DNA from: Gemmatimonadota bacterium
GTDB lineage: Bacteria; Gemmatimonadota; Gemmatimonadetes; Gemmatimonadales; GWC2-71-9
Assembly (NCBI GenBank): GCA_003221895.1
Contig: QHUJ01000119.1
Coordinates: forward strand, 62,001 to 126,000
DNA: 64,000 bases
Reading direction: 5' to 3'
A program made the position numbers and the translations under genes. Below the pieces are notes generated by a model, which did no database searches, was not told where the DNA came from, and saw nothing but the letters and a program-made list of their open reading frames with translations. Position 1 is the first letter of the stretch; each line of letters starts with the position of its first letter. Positions 17,753 through 26,592 of the stretch are shown piece after piece.

Positions 17753-18783
17753 CCGCAACACCGGCCGCTGCGCTGCTCCGCGTCCGCGATCTCAAGACGT
17801 ATTTCGTCACCGAACACGGCCGCGGCACGGCGCGCGCGGTCGACGAGGTTTCCTTCGATCTGTATCCTGGCGAGACGCTGGGGATCGTCGGGGAGTCGGG
17901 CTGTGGCAAGACCGTGACGTCACTGTCGATCCTGCGACTCGTTCCCGAGCCGCCGGGCCACATCCTGCCGGGCTCGCTGATCGAATTCGAGGGCCGCAAT
18001 CTGCTCGCGCTCGCTCCACCCGAGCTGCGCTCCATTCGCGGCAATCAGATCGCCATGATTTTCCAGGAGCCAATGACCTCCCTGAACCCCGTCTTCACCG
18101 TCGGGGATCAGATCGCGGAGGCGGCGATCATCCATCAGCGCCTGTCGCGCCGGGCCGCGCGCGCCCGCGCGATCGAGATGCTCAAGCTCGTCGGCATTCC
18201 CGATCCCGAGCAGCGGGTCGACGACTATCCGCATCAGATGTCCGGAGGCATGCGCCAGCGCGTGATGATCGCGATGGCGCTCATCTGTCACCCCAAGGTC
18301 CTCATCGCCGACGAGCCCACGACGGCCCTCGACGTGACGATTCAGGCACAGATTCTCGAGCTGCTCGATCGGCTGCAACACGAGCTCGGCATGGCGGTGC
18401 TGCTCATCACCCACGACCTGGGTGTCGTCGCCGGCCACACCGACCGCGTGGTGGTGATGTACGCTGGGCGGGTGGTCGAGACCGCGTCGACAACCGAGCT
18501 GTTCGAGCACCCGACCCATCCGTACACGGAAGGCTTGCTCGCGGCAGTGCCGCGCGTCGACACGCCGCGTTCGCGCCTGCACGCCATTCCTGGCCAGGTT
18601 CCCGCGGCGACGGCGTGGCCGACCGGGTGCCGGTTCCATCCACGTTGCCCCTACGCCTGGGAGAAGTGCGTCGCCCAGGAGCCGCCGCTGCTCGATGCGG
18701 GCGGGGGCGAAGGGGAGGGGGGGCGACATACCGCCCGCTGTTGGCTCGTGACGGAGCCGGAACGACGTCAGGCCAAGCGATGA
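17749..18783 (+). CDS. Oligopeptide ABC importer ATPase 1 (DppD/OppD type)
   Basis: 344 residues from a GTG overlapping the permease stop. Walker A is GESGCGKT, the Q-loop [11 protein letters not shown], the signature MSGGMRQRV and Walker [13 protein letters not shown], with the switch histidine in [10 protein letters not shown]. The C-terminal oligopeptide/dipeptide domain carries the [14 protein letters not shown] cysteine cluster that in DppD-type ATPases binds an iron-sulfur cluster. A glycine-rich insertion ([13 protein letters not shown]) just after it is coded by G-rich repeats. Works with the next gene as the ATPase heterodimer. Confidence 0.93.
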   Translation: MTATPAAALLRVRDLKTYFVTEHGRGTARAVDEVSFDLYPGETLGIVGESGCGKTVTSLSILRLVPEPPGHILPGSLIEFEGRNLLALAPPELRSIRGNQIAMIFQEPMTSLNPVFTVGDQIAEAAIIHQRLSRRAARARAIEMLKLVGIPDPEQRVDDYPHQMSGGMRQRVMIAMALICHPKVLIADEPTTALDVTIQAQILELLDRLQHELGMAVLLITHDLGVVAGHTDRVVVMYAGRVVETASTTELFEHPTHPYTEGLLAAVPRVDTPRSRLHAIPGQVPAATAWPTGCRFHPRCPYAWEKCVAQEPPLLDAGGGEGEGGRHTARCWLVTEPERRQAKR

Positions 18784-19787
18784 CCGCCCCCCCCGCCCCA
18801 CCCCCTGTGGCGGCCCCGCTCGTCGATGTGCGCGACCTGGTGAAGCACTACGCCGCGGAGCGCCGCTGGTTCGGTCTGGGCCGGCCGCGACCGCCCGTGC
18901 GTGCGGTGGATGGCGTGTCGTTCACGATCCCCTCCGGCCGGACGCTGGGTCTCGTGGGCGAGTCGGGCTCAGGCAAGACGACGGTCGGCCGCACAATGCT
19001 GCGACTGCAGGAAGCCACGGGTGGCAGGGTGCTGTTCGAAGGACGTGACGTGTTCGCGCTGGACTCGCGCGCGCTGCGCGCGCTGCGCCGCCGCATGCAG
19101 ATCGTCTTTCAAGATCCGTACAGCTCGCTCAACCCACGCATGACGGTGCAGGAGACGCTGCGGGAGCCGCTCGAGATCCACGGCCTGGCGGGGACGGTCG
19201 CCGCGCTGCTCGATGAGGTCGGACTCGATGCGGTCTTCGCGAAGCGCTACCCGCACGAGCTGTCGGGCGGCCAGCGGCAGCGCGTCGGCATCGCGCGTGC
19301 ACTCTCAGTGGAGCCGCAGTTCATCGTGTGCGACGAGCCCGTCAGCGCGCTCGACGTCTCGGTCCAGGCACAAGTCCTGAACCTGCTCGCGGATCTCCAG
19401 GCGCGACGCCGGCTCACGTACTTGTTCATCGCGCACGATCTCGCCGTCGTGCGCCACATCGCCGATGATGTGGCGGTGATGTACCTCGGCAAGATCGTCG
19501 AGCGTGCGCCGGCGGCGGAGATTTACGCGCTGCCGCGGCATCCGTACACGCGCGCCCTGCTCTCAGCCGTGCCGGAGCCCGACCCCAAAGCGAAGAAGAA
19601 TCGCATCGTGCTCAGCGGTGACGTGCCGTCTCCCGCCATGCCGCCGCCGGGTTGTCCATTTCATCCGCGTTGTCCGCATCCATTGAAGAGCGCGCGGTGC
19701 CGGACGGAGGTCCCGCCGCTACGAGAGGTCCCTGCGGGGAGTGGCCATCTCGCGGCTTGCCATTATGCTGAACAGCCAATGAAATGA
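18780..19787 (+). CDS. Oligopeptide ABC importer ATPase 2 (DppF/OppF type)
   Basis: 335 residues, ATG overlapping the previous stop (ATGA). After a proline-rich start ([13 protein letters not shown]) come Walker [14 protein letters not shown]-loop [11 protein letters not shown], signature [15 protein letters not shown], Walker [13 protein letters not shown] and switch histidine FIAHDLAVV. The C-terminal [16 protein letters not shown] cluster is again present. It completes the set SBP-permease-permease-ATPase-ATPase, so the importer is likely functional as one unit. Only 13 bases separate its stop from the convergent POT transporter stop. Confidence 0.93.
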   Translation: MTAPPAPPPVAAPLVDVRDLVKHYAAERRWFGLGRPRPPVRAVDGVSFTIPSGRTLGLVGESGSGKTTVGRTMLRLQEATGGRVLFEGRDVFALDSRALRALRRRMQIVFQDPYSSLNPRMTVQETLREPLEIHGLAGTVAALLDEVGLDAVFAKRYPHELSGGQRQRVGIARALSVEPQFIVCDEPVSALDVSVQAQVLNLLADLQARRRLTYLFIAHDLAVVRHIADDVAVMYLGKIVERAPAAEIYALPRHPYTRALLSAVPEPDPKAKKNRIVLSGDVPSPAMPPPGCPFHPRCPHPLKSARCRTEVPPLREVPAGSGHLAACHYAEQPMK

Positions 19788-19800
19788 CGGGCAGCCGCCC

Positions 19801-21144
19801 CTAGAGTATTCCACCCATGAGTTTGCGAATCCATGGGGTCATCACCAGCAGGACGAGCGCTGCAACAAACGTCGTCAGCGCGACCGCGCCGAACAGCGTC
19901 GGCAGCGGCATCCGATCGAAAAACCCTCCCGCAAATCCTGCCAGCTTGTTTCCCGTCGCAATCGACAGGAACCACACACCCATCATTGAGCCCACAACGC
20001 GTTGCGGTGCCAGTTTCGTCACAATCGACAGTCCCACGGGACTCAGGCACAGTTCGCCGATCGTGTGCAGGAAGTAGAGACCGACCAGCCACCACGGACT
20101 CACCAGCACGCCTTGCTGCTGCGCGATTCTCGCGGCCGGGATGATGAGGGCGAATCCCAGTCCCACGAAGATCAGTCCCAGCGCGAACTTCACGGGACTC
20201 GAAGGCTGCCGTGGCCCCAAGCGGATCCACAGCCACGCCAGGAGCGGCGCCAGCCCAAAAATCATGAACATCGAGTTCAGCGATTGATACCAGGTCGAGG
20301 GGAAGCCGTAGCCGAAGGCCCGGTTGTTCGTCAGTCGATCGGCGAACAGGTTGAGGCTCGAGGCCGCCTGCTCGAATGCTCCCCAGAAGATCGACGAGAA
20401 CACAAAGAGCACGGCGATGGCGAGAATCCGATTCCACTCATCGCGCGTGAAATGCCACCACGGCTCGGTGGGTGTCGTGGGTGCCGCGCCCTTTTCGGTT
20501 TGGCCCAGCCGCTGCAACGCCGGCATGAGACGCGGCCGGCCCACGACGTATTGAATGAGTCCTGCGACCATCCCGACACCGGCGCAGCCGAACCCCACAT
20601 GCCAATCGACCTTCTGGCCGAGCGTCCCGACGACGAGCGGGGCAATGAATGCGCCGAGGTTGATGCCCATGTAGAAGATCGAGAACCCGGCATCGCGCCG
20701 TTCATCGTCCGTGTCATACAGCGCGCCCACCATGGTGCTGATGTTGGGCTTGAGCAGCCCGGTGCCGATGACGATGAGACAGAGTCCCAGGAAGAAGGTC
20801 GCCTCGGTGGGGATCGCCATGCTGAAGTGCCCCATGGCGATGATGACGCCCCCGACGAACACGCTGCGATATTGGCCGAGCAGGCGGTCGGCGATCCAGC
20901 CGCCCGGAATGGCGGCCGCATACACGCCGAAGCCGTACCACCCCACGATGTTGGAAGCTCGTTCCGCCGTAAACGCGAGTCCGCCCTTCGCGACGGCCGC
21001 GGTCATGTACAACACGAGCAGCGCCCGGAGACCGTAGAAGCTGAACCGCTCCCACATCTCGGTGAAGAACAGCGTCGAGAGACCCCGGGGATGTCCGAAC
21101 CACCCCCGATCGGCTTTGGAGGAGCTGACGGCGGGTTGCGTCAT
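19801..21144 (-). CDS. POT-family proton-coupled di/tripeptide transporter
   Basis: 447 residues, about 12 membrane helices. The proton-coupling ExxER motif sits in helix 1 (FFTEMWERFSFYG), and the PTR2 signature FYMGINLGAF is in the fifth helix region; GLLKPNISTMVG and LSPVGLSIVTKLAP are also typical. It imports small peptides with protons across the inner membrane. I chose ATG 21144 (MTQPAVSSSKADRGWFGHPRGLSTLF); the track start at 21441 runs through the upstream gene. Last gene of a minus-strand set beginning at the FmdB gene, and back to back with the peptide ABC operon, which fits a peptide-based diet. Confidence 0.93.
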   Translation of the reverse strand: MTQPAVSSSKADRGWFGHPRGLSTLFFTEMWERFSFYGLRALLVLYMTAAVAKGGLAFTAERASNIVGWYGFGVYAAAIPGGWIADRLLGQYRSVFVGGVIIAMGHFSMAIPTEATFFLGLCLIVIGTGLLKPNISTMVGALYDTDDERRDAGFSIFYMGINLGAFIAPLVVGTLGQKVDWHVGFGCAGVGMVAGLIQYVVGRPRLMPALQRLGQTEKGAAPTTPTEPWWHFTRDEWNRILAIAVLFVFSSIFWGAFEQAASSLNLFADRLTNNRAFGYGFPSTWYQSLNSMFMIFGLAPLLAWLWIRLGPRQPSSPVKFALGLIFVGLGFALIIPAARIAQQQGVLVSPWWLVGLYFLHTIGELCLSPVGLSIVTKLAPQRVVGSMMGVWFLSIATGNKLAGFAGGFFDRMPLPTLFGAVALTTFVAALVLLVMTPWIRKLMGGIL

Positions 21145-21160
21145 GCGGGTGCGAGCCCTT

Positions 21161-21556
21161 TCAGTCGAAGAGATCGTCCTGTCGTGCCGGGTCGGGATGC
21201 TCGACAGGCCGTAGGAGCACGCCGAGCCGCTCCTCCCATTTCTCGACGTCGAAATGATGCTCGTTGTGCAGCGCCCGGCGCAGTACCGGTGAGAATTCGT
21301 GAAACGCTTCCAGCAGCTCGCGGGTCGCCTCGCGCAACGACTCCAGCCGGAAACTGTCGTCGGTCGCACCCATGTCCTCCAGGATGCTTTGCTCCGTGCG
21401 CGACGCGACGATCGGTTCGGGCCGCCCTTCGATGAAGACATTGGTGCGTTGGCCCGGACCGCGCCCTTCTTCGATCGGCATCAGGCCGAGGATGCGGTCC
21501 GACCGCCAGTACTTACCGTATCCCAAGAAGACCATGCGGCCACGTTTCACATCCAT
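21161..21556 (-). CDS. RemA-like domain protein with extra C-terminal region
   Basis: 131 residues; GGAGG lies six bases before the ATG. Residues ~8-60 (MVFLGYGKYWRSDRILGLM...GQRTNVFIEGRPEPIVASRTEQSIL) follow the RemA/DUF370 pattern of the Bacillus matrix regulator: a glycine-rich first strand (aGyG), R-I strand, G-R-R-T-x-V-x-I strand, then a aVxS strand and helix. The loop between the strands is shorter than in RemA. The remaining ~70 residues are charged and helical (LREATRELLEAFHEFSPVLRR...EKWEERLGVLLRP) and are not part of known RemA. It could be a DNA-binding regulator. No alignment was possible, so the family call is tentative. Confidence 0.45.
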   Translation of the reverse strand: MDVKRGRMVFLGYGKYWRSDRILGLMPIEEGRGPGQRTNVFIEGRPEPIVASRTEQSILEDMGATDDSFRLESLREATRELLEAFHEFSPVLRRALHNEHHFDVEKWEERLGVLLRPVEHPDPARQDDLFD

Positions 21557-21558
21557 GA

Positions 21559-22560
21559 CTACCTCCGCACGCTTTTTCTATTTTTGCGAATGTCTTCCAG
21601 GACGACCCGATCGATCTTGCCATCCATCCGCACGCGCACGTCGTAATTCTCCCAGTACATGAAGTTCGCCAGCGCGGTGAGGAACGTGTCGTTGGGCGAC
21701 GGCTGGGGCGCGGCAAGCCACTTCTGCGGCTGATTCACCGGCTCGACCAGGAGGATCGCTTCCAGCTCTTTCTGCAATGCCGGTGTGATCGGCTGCAAAT
21801 CCGCCGAGTCAGTCGTGAAGAAATAGAGCTTGTGCAGGGCGTAGAGCCGCTGCAGCTCCTTGATCGGATCGGGAGCATCGTACACACGGATGTCGATGTA
21901 GCGGTCGGTGGTGCCGAGGTAACCGGCATGGGCGCGGACGACCAGCAGCGCGGCGGACTGCATGCCGCGCCGGTCGCCACCGCCCGCCTGCCCCGCGACC
22001 AGCGCAGCCAGCAAACGGTCGGCGAGCGAGCCGCGCGTCCGCTCGAACGTCTCCGCCATGTTTCGCACGGTCGCATCGGAAACCATGATGTTGGCTTGCG
22101 CGGCATATCCGTGGCCCGTGATCAGCTGGCCTTTGCCGCCCGCCGGCCCGCCCGCCCCGCCAGTCCGGCCCCCGGCCCAGTCGAACGTCGAATCCCCCGT
22201 CCAGCTCGCCGCATTGCCGTGCGCGTCCACCATCCCCACCTGCCGCTGTGAGGGGCGGGTATCGCCACGCATGATGATCCGCATCGCCTCCGGTGCCGTC
22301 GCGCCGCGCGCGATCAGCTCGAGTCCCTTCTCTCCGTAATCGGTGTTGCTCAGCGACTGTGTGGCCACGGCGCCGACCCCAGCGCGGGCCCACGGTACCA
22401 GGCCGCCGACGTTCGGGAATTTCGATTGCACCGCAATCCCCAGATCGCCGGTGACGGAATCGTACGCGACGATGCTGTAGGTATGCGCGCGTTTCAGGAA
22501 ATCAGCTGGGGGAGGTTGTGGAGGCTGTTGGAGGCTCTGAAGGAGGGCGAGCAGGAGCAC
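21559..22560 (-). CDS. DUF1028 putative Ntn-hydrolase, secreted
   Basis: 333 residues from a GTG preceded by AAGGA. A short hydrophobic start (LLLALLQSL) suggests export. After it, HTYSIVAYDSVTGDLGIAVQSKFPNVGGLVPWARAGVGAVATQS is the DUF1028 hallmark, with the histidine of HTYS expected at the mature N-terminus. A glycine-rich loop (WAGGRTGGAGGPAGGKG) encoded by GC-rich words is inserted where other members have a short turn, before GHGYAAQANIM. The C-terminal ~80 residues (FLTALANFMYWENYDVRVRMDGKIDRVVLED) form the extra domain seen in many members. The reaction is not established; a peptidase or amidase role is possible. Confidence 0.85.
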   Translation of the reverse strand: MLLLALLQSLQQPPQPPPADFLKRAHTYSIVAYDSVTGDLGIAVQSKFPNVGGLVPWARAGVGAVATQSLSNTDYGEKGLELIARGATAPEAMRIIMRGDTRPSQRQVGMVDAHGNAASWTGDSTFDWAGGRTGGAGGPAGGKGQLITGHGYAAQANIMVSDATVRNMAETFERTRGSLADRLLAALVAGQAGGGDRRGMQSAALLVVRAHAGYLGTTDRYIDIRVYDAPDPIKELQRLYALHKLYFFTTDSADLQPITPALQKELEAILLVEPVNQPQKWLAAPQPSPNDTFLTALANFMYWENYDVRVRMDGKIDRVVLEDIRKNRKSVRR

Positions 22561-22564
22561 GGCG

Positions 22565-23134
22565 CTATTCCTTTCTCATCTTCTTCTTGAGCTCCGCGAG
22601 CTGCCGCGCCGCTGCTGCTTCGCGCGCGGCGCGATCCATGTCCGATTTGAGAAGCTCGTCCTGGAGATCCATGCCGGGACGCGCGCCGCCGGCGCTCTGC
22701 ATGTCGCGCCACGCCTGTTCGGTGCTGCGGTCCCCTGCGACGGTTGGCCGGTCGCGCTCGGCGCTCTTGAGCTGCGCCTGCATCTCCGCCAATTCGCGCT
22801 CGGTGAGCGCGAGCTCCTCGCGCTGCGAGGCAAGCTTGCGTTCGAGGATGGCGATCCGTTCGCGGTGTTTGACGGCGAACCGCTCGGCGACCGTCACCGT
22901 CTCCTGATCCTGGATCTCCCCCGCCAGCCGGCCCCGCCGTTCGGCATCCGCGAGCCGTTGACGCTCGAATCCGAGCTCGCGGTCGGTGCGCGCGACGGCT
23001 TCCTGAATTTCCGCTACGGCAACTTTCGCATCGACGACCGCTTCACGCATCTCGCGGGCGAGGGCGCGCAGATCGGCAGGACCTGCGGCAGCATCCAGGG
23101 CAGCGCGGAACGCGTCCCGCAGGCGCTCGAACAC
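22565..23134 (-). CDS. Coiled-coil protein of unknown function
   Basis: 189 residues from the GTG at 23134: AGGGGA lies five bases before it and the start is 17 bases after the FmdB stop, whereas the track start at 23227 would overlap FmdB by 76 bases. Nearly the whole chain is charged heptad-like helix (AVVDAKVAVAEIQEAVARTDRELGFERQ, ILERKLASQREELALTERELAEMQAQL) with no membrane segment or signal. It ends in a lysine-rich tail (AELKKKMRKE). The overall look is similar to PspA/IM30 helices, but no signature allows that call. Its link to FmdB and DUF1028 is positional only. Confidence 0.7.
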   Translation of the reverse strand: MFERLRDAFRAALDAAAGPADLRALAREMREAVVDAKVAVAEIQEAVARTDRELGFERQRLADAERRGRLAGEIQDQETVTVAERFAVKHRERIAILERKLASQREELALTERELAEMQAQLKSAERDRPTVAGDRSTEQAWRDMQSAGGARPGMDLQDELLKSDMDRAAREAAAARQLAELKKKMRKE

Positions 23135-23151
23135 AGCTTCCCCTTGCTCGC

Positions 23152-23316
23152 TCAGCTCTTGCGGATCGTCTTCGCGAAGAATGGGGACAGTACGGGTTCG
23201 ACGGAGCGCGACGAGCACTTGGGGCATGCGGGCCGCCGCGAGCCGTGTTCGGCCATCGATTCCGTGCGGGCGAAGTGTGCTTCACACTTCGTACAGCGGT
23301 ACTCGTACAGTGGCAT
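23152..23316 (-). CDS. FmdB-family zinc-ribbon protein
   Basis: 54 residues from ATG 23316. MPLYEYRCTKCEAHF and CPKCSSRSVEP give the two CxxC pairs of the FmdB/CxxC_CXXC_SSSS regulator family; the SxSxxE step after the second pair is also present. The protein ends shortly after (FFAKTIRKS). Such small zinc ribbons are widespread and their roles are mostly unknown. First gene of the minus-strand set FmdB, coiled-coil, DUF1028, RemA-like, POT; divergent from the lipoprotein gene at 23367. Confidence 0.88.
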   Translation of the reverse strand: MPLYEYRCTKCEAHFARTESMAEHGSRRPACPKCSSRSVEPVLSPFFAKTIRKS

Positions 23317-23366
23317 AGCGCAATGAAACGTAGTTGACGCGTGGGACGGCGGCAACAAATTGCGCC

Positions 23367-23891
23367 ATGCTCCAGACACCCTTTCGCCTCGCCGGGCTGG
23401 CCGCGATCGTGGCGGGCGTCGTAACGGCATGCGACCAGGGGCTCCAGCCGGAGCCGATTTGCGCGCGCGATCTCGTGGGGGTCTGCGGCACGATTCACTT
23501 CCGCGGCACGATTCCCGACAGCACCGACAACGTCTTCGTCGCCGCCTACGCCACCTTCCCGCAAACCTGCGACGAGCTGATCGCTAACCGCCAACCGGTC
23601 ATCCCTGGATCGGTCCCGTACACCGACTCTGCCGCGGCATACAGCGTCGTGCTTCCCCCGCGGGCCTACGAGTGGCTGGTGGCGGTGTGGAAGAAAGTGG
23701 GAACGCTCACGCTGACACCCGCCGATACGGCATTACTGCGCGTTGCCGGTTACTACCGCAATCCCGCCGACACCACACAGGCTGGTGTGGTGACCGTGCC
23801 GAGCGGCGGCGCGGCCGGCAGCATCGACTTCGTCGCGGATTTCGACCACCTCCGTCTCGCCACCGATTTCGTCACATGTACCGCGCGCTAG
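23367..23891 (+). CDS. Lipoprotein of unknown function upstream of TonB receptor
   Basis: 174 residues from ATG 23367. The signal FRLAGLAAIVAGVVTAC ends in a lipobox, so it is lipid-anchored. The mature part has cysteine pairs near the start (ICARDLVGVCG) and a beta-rich body (GTIHFRGTIPDSTDNVFVAAYATFP, YSVVLPPRAYEWLVAVWKK) like the all-beta regulatory domains of carboxypeptidase type. Its last 16 bases overlap the start of the TonB-dependent receptor, so the two are coupled and may act together, for example as receptor and surface accessory protein. Confidence 0.75.
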   Translation: MLQTPFRLAGLAAIVAGVVTACDQGLQPEPICARDLVGVCGTIHFRGTIPDSTDNVFVAAYATFPQTCDELIANRQPVIPGSVPYTDSAAAYSVVLPPRAYEWLVAVWKKVGTLTLTPADTALLRVAGYYRNPADTTQAGVVTVPSGGAAGSIDFVADFDHLRLATDFVTCTAR

Positions 23892-26077
23892 CAGTCGTGC
23901 TGCTGGTGCTCGCACCGATACAGGTCGGGGCGCAAGGCATCTTGCGCGGCACCGTGCGCAGCACGCAGGGCGCACCGATTCACGGTGCGATGGTCGGCGT
24001 CGCCGGGAGCACGCTGTACACGCAGACGGATCTCTCCGGCCGTTACCGGCTGGCAGCGGTGCCGGCTGGTGAGGTGCGGGTTCGTGCTGCCGCGATCGGC
24101 TACAGCCCTCAGGCCACAGTCGTCTCACTCACGGGTGGCGATTCCACGACCGCCGACTTCACGCTCGAGGCTTCGCCACTCGAGCTGACGCCGTTGGATG
24201 TCGTCAGCACGAAACTGCCCCGCTTCGGTGATCACCCCGTGACGAGTGTTGCGCAGGTGAGTGAGCAGGAGATCGATCGGCGAGCCGTGAACACGATCGA
24301 CGAGGCCGTGGACAAAGTGCCCGCCATTCAATTCCTGAACGGCCAGATCAACATCCGGGGCTCGACAGGTTATGTGCAGGGCCTCAACTCGCGCGTACTG
24401 CTCCTCGTGGACGGCGTGCCGATGAATCAGGGCGATCGCGGCGGCATCAACTGGGATCTCGTGCCTGTCGATCAGATCGAGCGCGTCGATATCCTCAAGG
24501 GGGCCGGCTCGTCCCTCTATGGCTCGTCGGCGCTCGGCGGCGTCGTCAACCTGACGACGCGCGACGTGCCCATCGGCGTCCACGAGCGCGTGCGATTCAC
24601 GGGCGGGATCTACGCCAATCCTCCTCACCCGGTCTGGGAGTTCAGGGACCAATCGGGGTTCCAGGGTGGCGGCGATGGCACCTGGTCCTACGGGAACGAG
24701 ACCGTTGGCGCGAGTATCAGCGGCGGCGCACGGCACTCCGATGGCTACCGGGAGGAGGACACCCAGCGCCATTGGCAGGTCGCAGCCAAGACGCGCTGGC
24801 AGGCGTCGCCCAGGACACGCCTGGACGTGAGCGGCGCGTGGGCCGACGATAAGTACGACGTGCCACTCACCTGGTGCACACAGGGCCAGTGCGTGGATCT
24901 CGGGCAGTCATACCAGCCGTTCAAGACCGACACGGGTGGCCGCGGGTCGTGGACCGATTCCCGCAAAGGGTACATCGCCGCGCACGCGCGCACCGTTGTC
25001 TCCGACCGGTTTGCCTGGCAGGCGCGGGGATCCTGGTACCGGACCGACTTCTTCGATCAACGCCGCGACACCTCCGAGTTCGGAATCTCCAACCGTTTCG
25101 GCGGAGAGCTCCGCGCGGAGGCGCATCCTGATTCCTCGCGCACCGTCCTCGTTGGCACCGAGGCCACGTTCTCCGACGTGACGAGCGATGTGTTCGGGAA
25201 CCACTCGCAAACGGAATTCTCGGCGTACGGTCAGAGCGAGCAATCCATTGGCCGGGGTGGAGCTCGTATCAATGCCGGTGCACGCATCGATTTTCTCGCG
25301 GTCGACGGCGGCTCGCTGAGTGCCGTGGTCAGCCCGCGGCTCGGCGGCTCGGTGCCGCTCGGGCGCGCCGGCGGGGCGCTCAGGGCTTCGGTGGGGCGCG
25401 GGTTCCGCGCGCCCTCGCTGGCTGAGCGTTACGTCAGCCTGGTGGCGGCGGAATTCGGCCTGCGCGTCGTTCCCAACCCCAATCTGCAGCCCGAGACGGC
25501 ATGGTCGTTCGAGGTCGGCGCGACCACCGCTCCATTCCTGCACTTCATGCGCGCGGACGCCGCGTTCTTCTGGACCGAGGCGCGGCAGCTGATCGAACCC
25601 CAGCTCATCACGGTGTCGACAGGCTCCAGCGCGGCGATTCAGTTGCAGAACGTCTCCGAGGCCCGCATCGCCGGGGTGGACGCGACGCTGCTCGCGGCAC
25701 CGGTCTCCGATCGGCTCAAGACATCGCTCAGCTACACCTATCTCTCCACCGAGCGGCGCGCGCCTGGCTCGCCCAATGCGCCGCTCGCGTACCGTCCGGC
25801 CCATCAACTCAAGCTCGCCGCCGATTATGCGCTCGGAGCCGCGGGTGTCGGTGCGGACTTCCGTTTCGCGAGCCGGCCGGAGCGGATCGAGCTGGAGGGC
25901 TACGTCGATCCCCGGCGGGTGCCGATGAAGGTGCTGGACTTGCGGGCTCAGTGGGCGCACGGCCCGCTCGAGCTGCGCCTGCTCGTGGCCAACGCGTTGA
26001 ATTACATCTACAACCTGGTGCCGCAAACTCTCGCTCCCGTGCGGACGACAACCATCACGGCCGTTTGGTCTCATTAG
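23876..26077 (+). CDS. TonB-dependent receptor with carboxypeptidase-like domain
   Basis: 733 residues from ATG 23876 (signal ALAVVLLVLAPIQVGAQ). An N-terminal CarboxypepD-regulatory-like domain (GILRGTVRSTQGAPIHGAMV...GRYRLAAVPAG) precedes the plug (VDKVPAIQFLNGQINIRGSTGYVQGLNSRVLLLVDGVPM ... ILKGAGSSLYGSSALGGVVNL) and a 22-strand barrel that ends with a C-terminal aromatic-poor strand (TTTITAVWSH). It imports a ligand across the outer membrane using TonB energy. No siderophore or cobalamin specific context is present; flanking genes are lipoproteins, so the substrate cannot be named. Confidence 0.9.
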   Translation: MYRALAVVLLVLAPIQVGAQGILRGTVRSTQGAPIHGAMVGVAGSTLYTQTDLSGRYRLAAVPAGEVRVRAAAIGYSPQATVVSLTGGDSTTADFTLEASPLELTPLDVVSTKLPRFGDHPVTSVAQVSEQEIDRRAVNTIDEAVDKVPAIQFLNGQINIRGSTGYVQGLNSRVLLLVDGVPMNQGDRGGINWDLVPVDQIERVDILKGAGSSLYGSSALGGVVNLTTRDVPIGVHERVRFTGGIYANPPHPVWEFRDQSGFQGGGDGTWSYGNETVGASISGGARHSDGYREEDTQRHWQVAAKTRWQASPRTRLDVSGAWADDKYDVPLTWCTQGQCVDLGQSYQPFKTDTGGRGSWTDSRKGYIAAHARTVVSDRFAWQARGSWYRTDFFDQRRDTSEFGISNRFGGELRAEAHPDSSRTVLVGTEATFSDVTSDVFGNHSQTEFSAYGQSEQSIGRGGARINAGARIDFLAVDGGSLSAVVSPRLGGSVPLGRAGGALRASVGRGFRAPSLAERYVSLVAAEFGLRVVPNPNLQPETAWSFEVGATTAPFLHFMRADAAFFWTEARQLIEPQLITVSTGSSAAIQLQNVSEARIAGVDATLLAAPVSDRLKTSLSYTYLSTERRAPGSPNAPLAYRPAHQLKLAADYALGAAGVGADFRFASRPERIELEGYVDPRRVPMKVLDLRAQWAHGPLELRLLVANALNYIYNLVPQTLAPVRTTTITAVWSH

Positions 26078-26094
26078 CATTAGATTGCACGCTC

Positions 26095-26592
26095 ATGAAT
26101 CGGACCATCGCAATCCTCGCGTTGGTAATCACTGCCTGCGGGCGCGGCGCAGGAGGCAGCAGCGGCTCTCCCACGTGCGGCATCGCGGCGATTGCCGGCC
26201 CGGCGCTCATTACGAATCAACTCGGCAACGCCCGCGCCGTGCTCACCGATCCCCCGCGCGGCGTCCCCGATTCCCTGCCGGCGCTGATCCTGCAGCAGAA
26301 GTCGCGCGACTTCGGAGCAGTGATCGTCACCCGCGATGCCGAGGGGAAAGTCTCGATGCTGTATCGGGGCAACGGGTTCCCGGCGCGCGGCTACGGTCTG
26401 CTCGTGGTCGACGATACGTCGCAGCGCGCGATGGGGGTGATGGTGCTCGATCAGGAGGAGCCACAACGCCATCCCGCCATCGGGTCCATCATCGGGGGTG
26501 GTAGCGCGCTCAGCCTGTACGGCGTGCGCGTCGACTGGGCGAGCGTGAGCAACTCGCGCTGCCCGCTGTTCAGTCCTCCCACCACGTCGTGA
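26095..26592 (+). CDS. Small lipoprotein downstream of TonB receptor
   Basis: 165 residues from ATG 26095. The signal RTIAILALVITAC gives a lipobox cysteine. The rest has a glycine-rich spacer then a compact alpha/beta body (SRDFGAVIVTRDAEGKVSMLYRG, GYGLLVVDDTSQRAMGVMV) with no motif I recognise. It lies 17 bases after the receptor and overlaps the C26 hydrolase by 4 bases (GTGA), so it is part of the same operon. Confidence 0.7.
   Translation: MNRTIAILALVITACGRGAGGSSGSPTCGIAAIAGPALITNQLGNARAVLTDPPRGVPDSLPALILQQKSRDFGAVIVTRDAEGKVSMLYRGNGFPARGYGLLVVDDTSQRAMGVMVLDQEEPQRHPAIGSIIGGGSALSLYGVRVDWASVSNSRCPLFSPPTTS

Noticed and set aside
19788-19800. Terminator in the 13-base gap between the peptide ABC operon and POT gene
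   Set aside because: Only a GGGC/GCCC 4-bp stem can form, too weak to call.
23134-23227. Start of the coiled-coil protein at 23227
   Set aside because: It would overlap FmdB by 76 bases and has no ribosome site, whereas GTG 23134 has AGGGGA and lies just after the FmdB stop.
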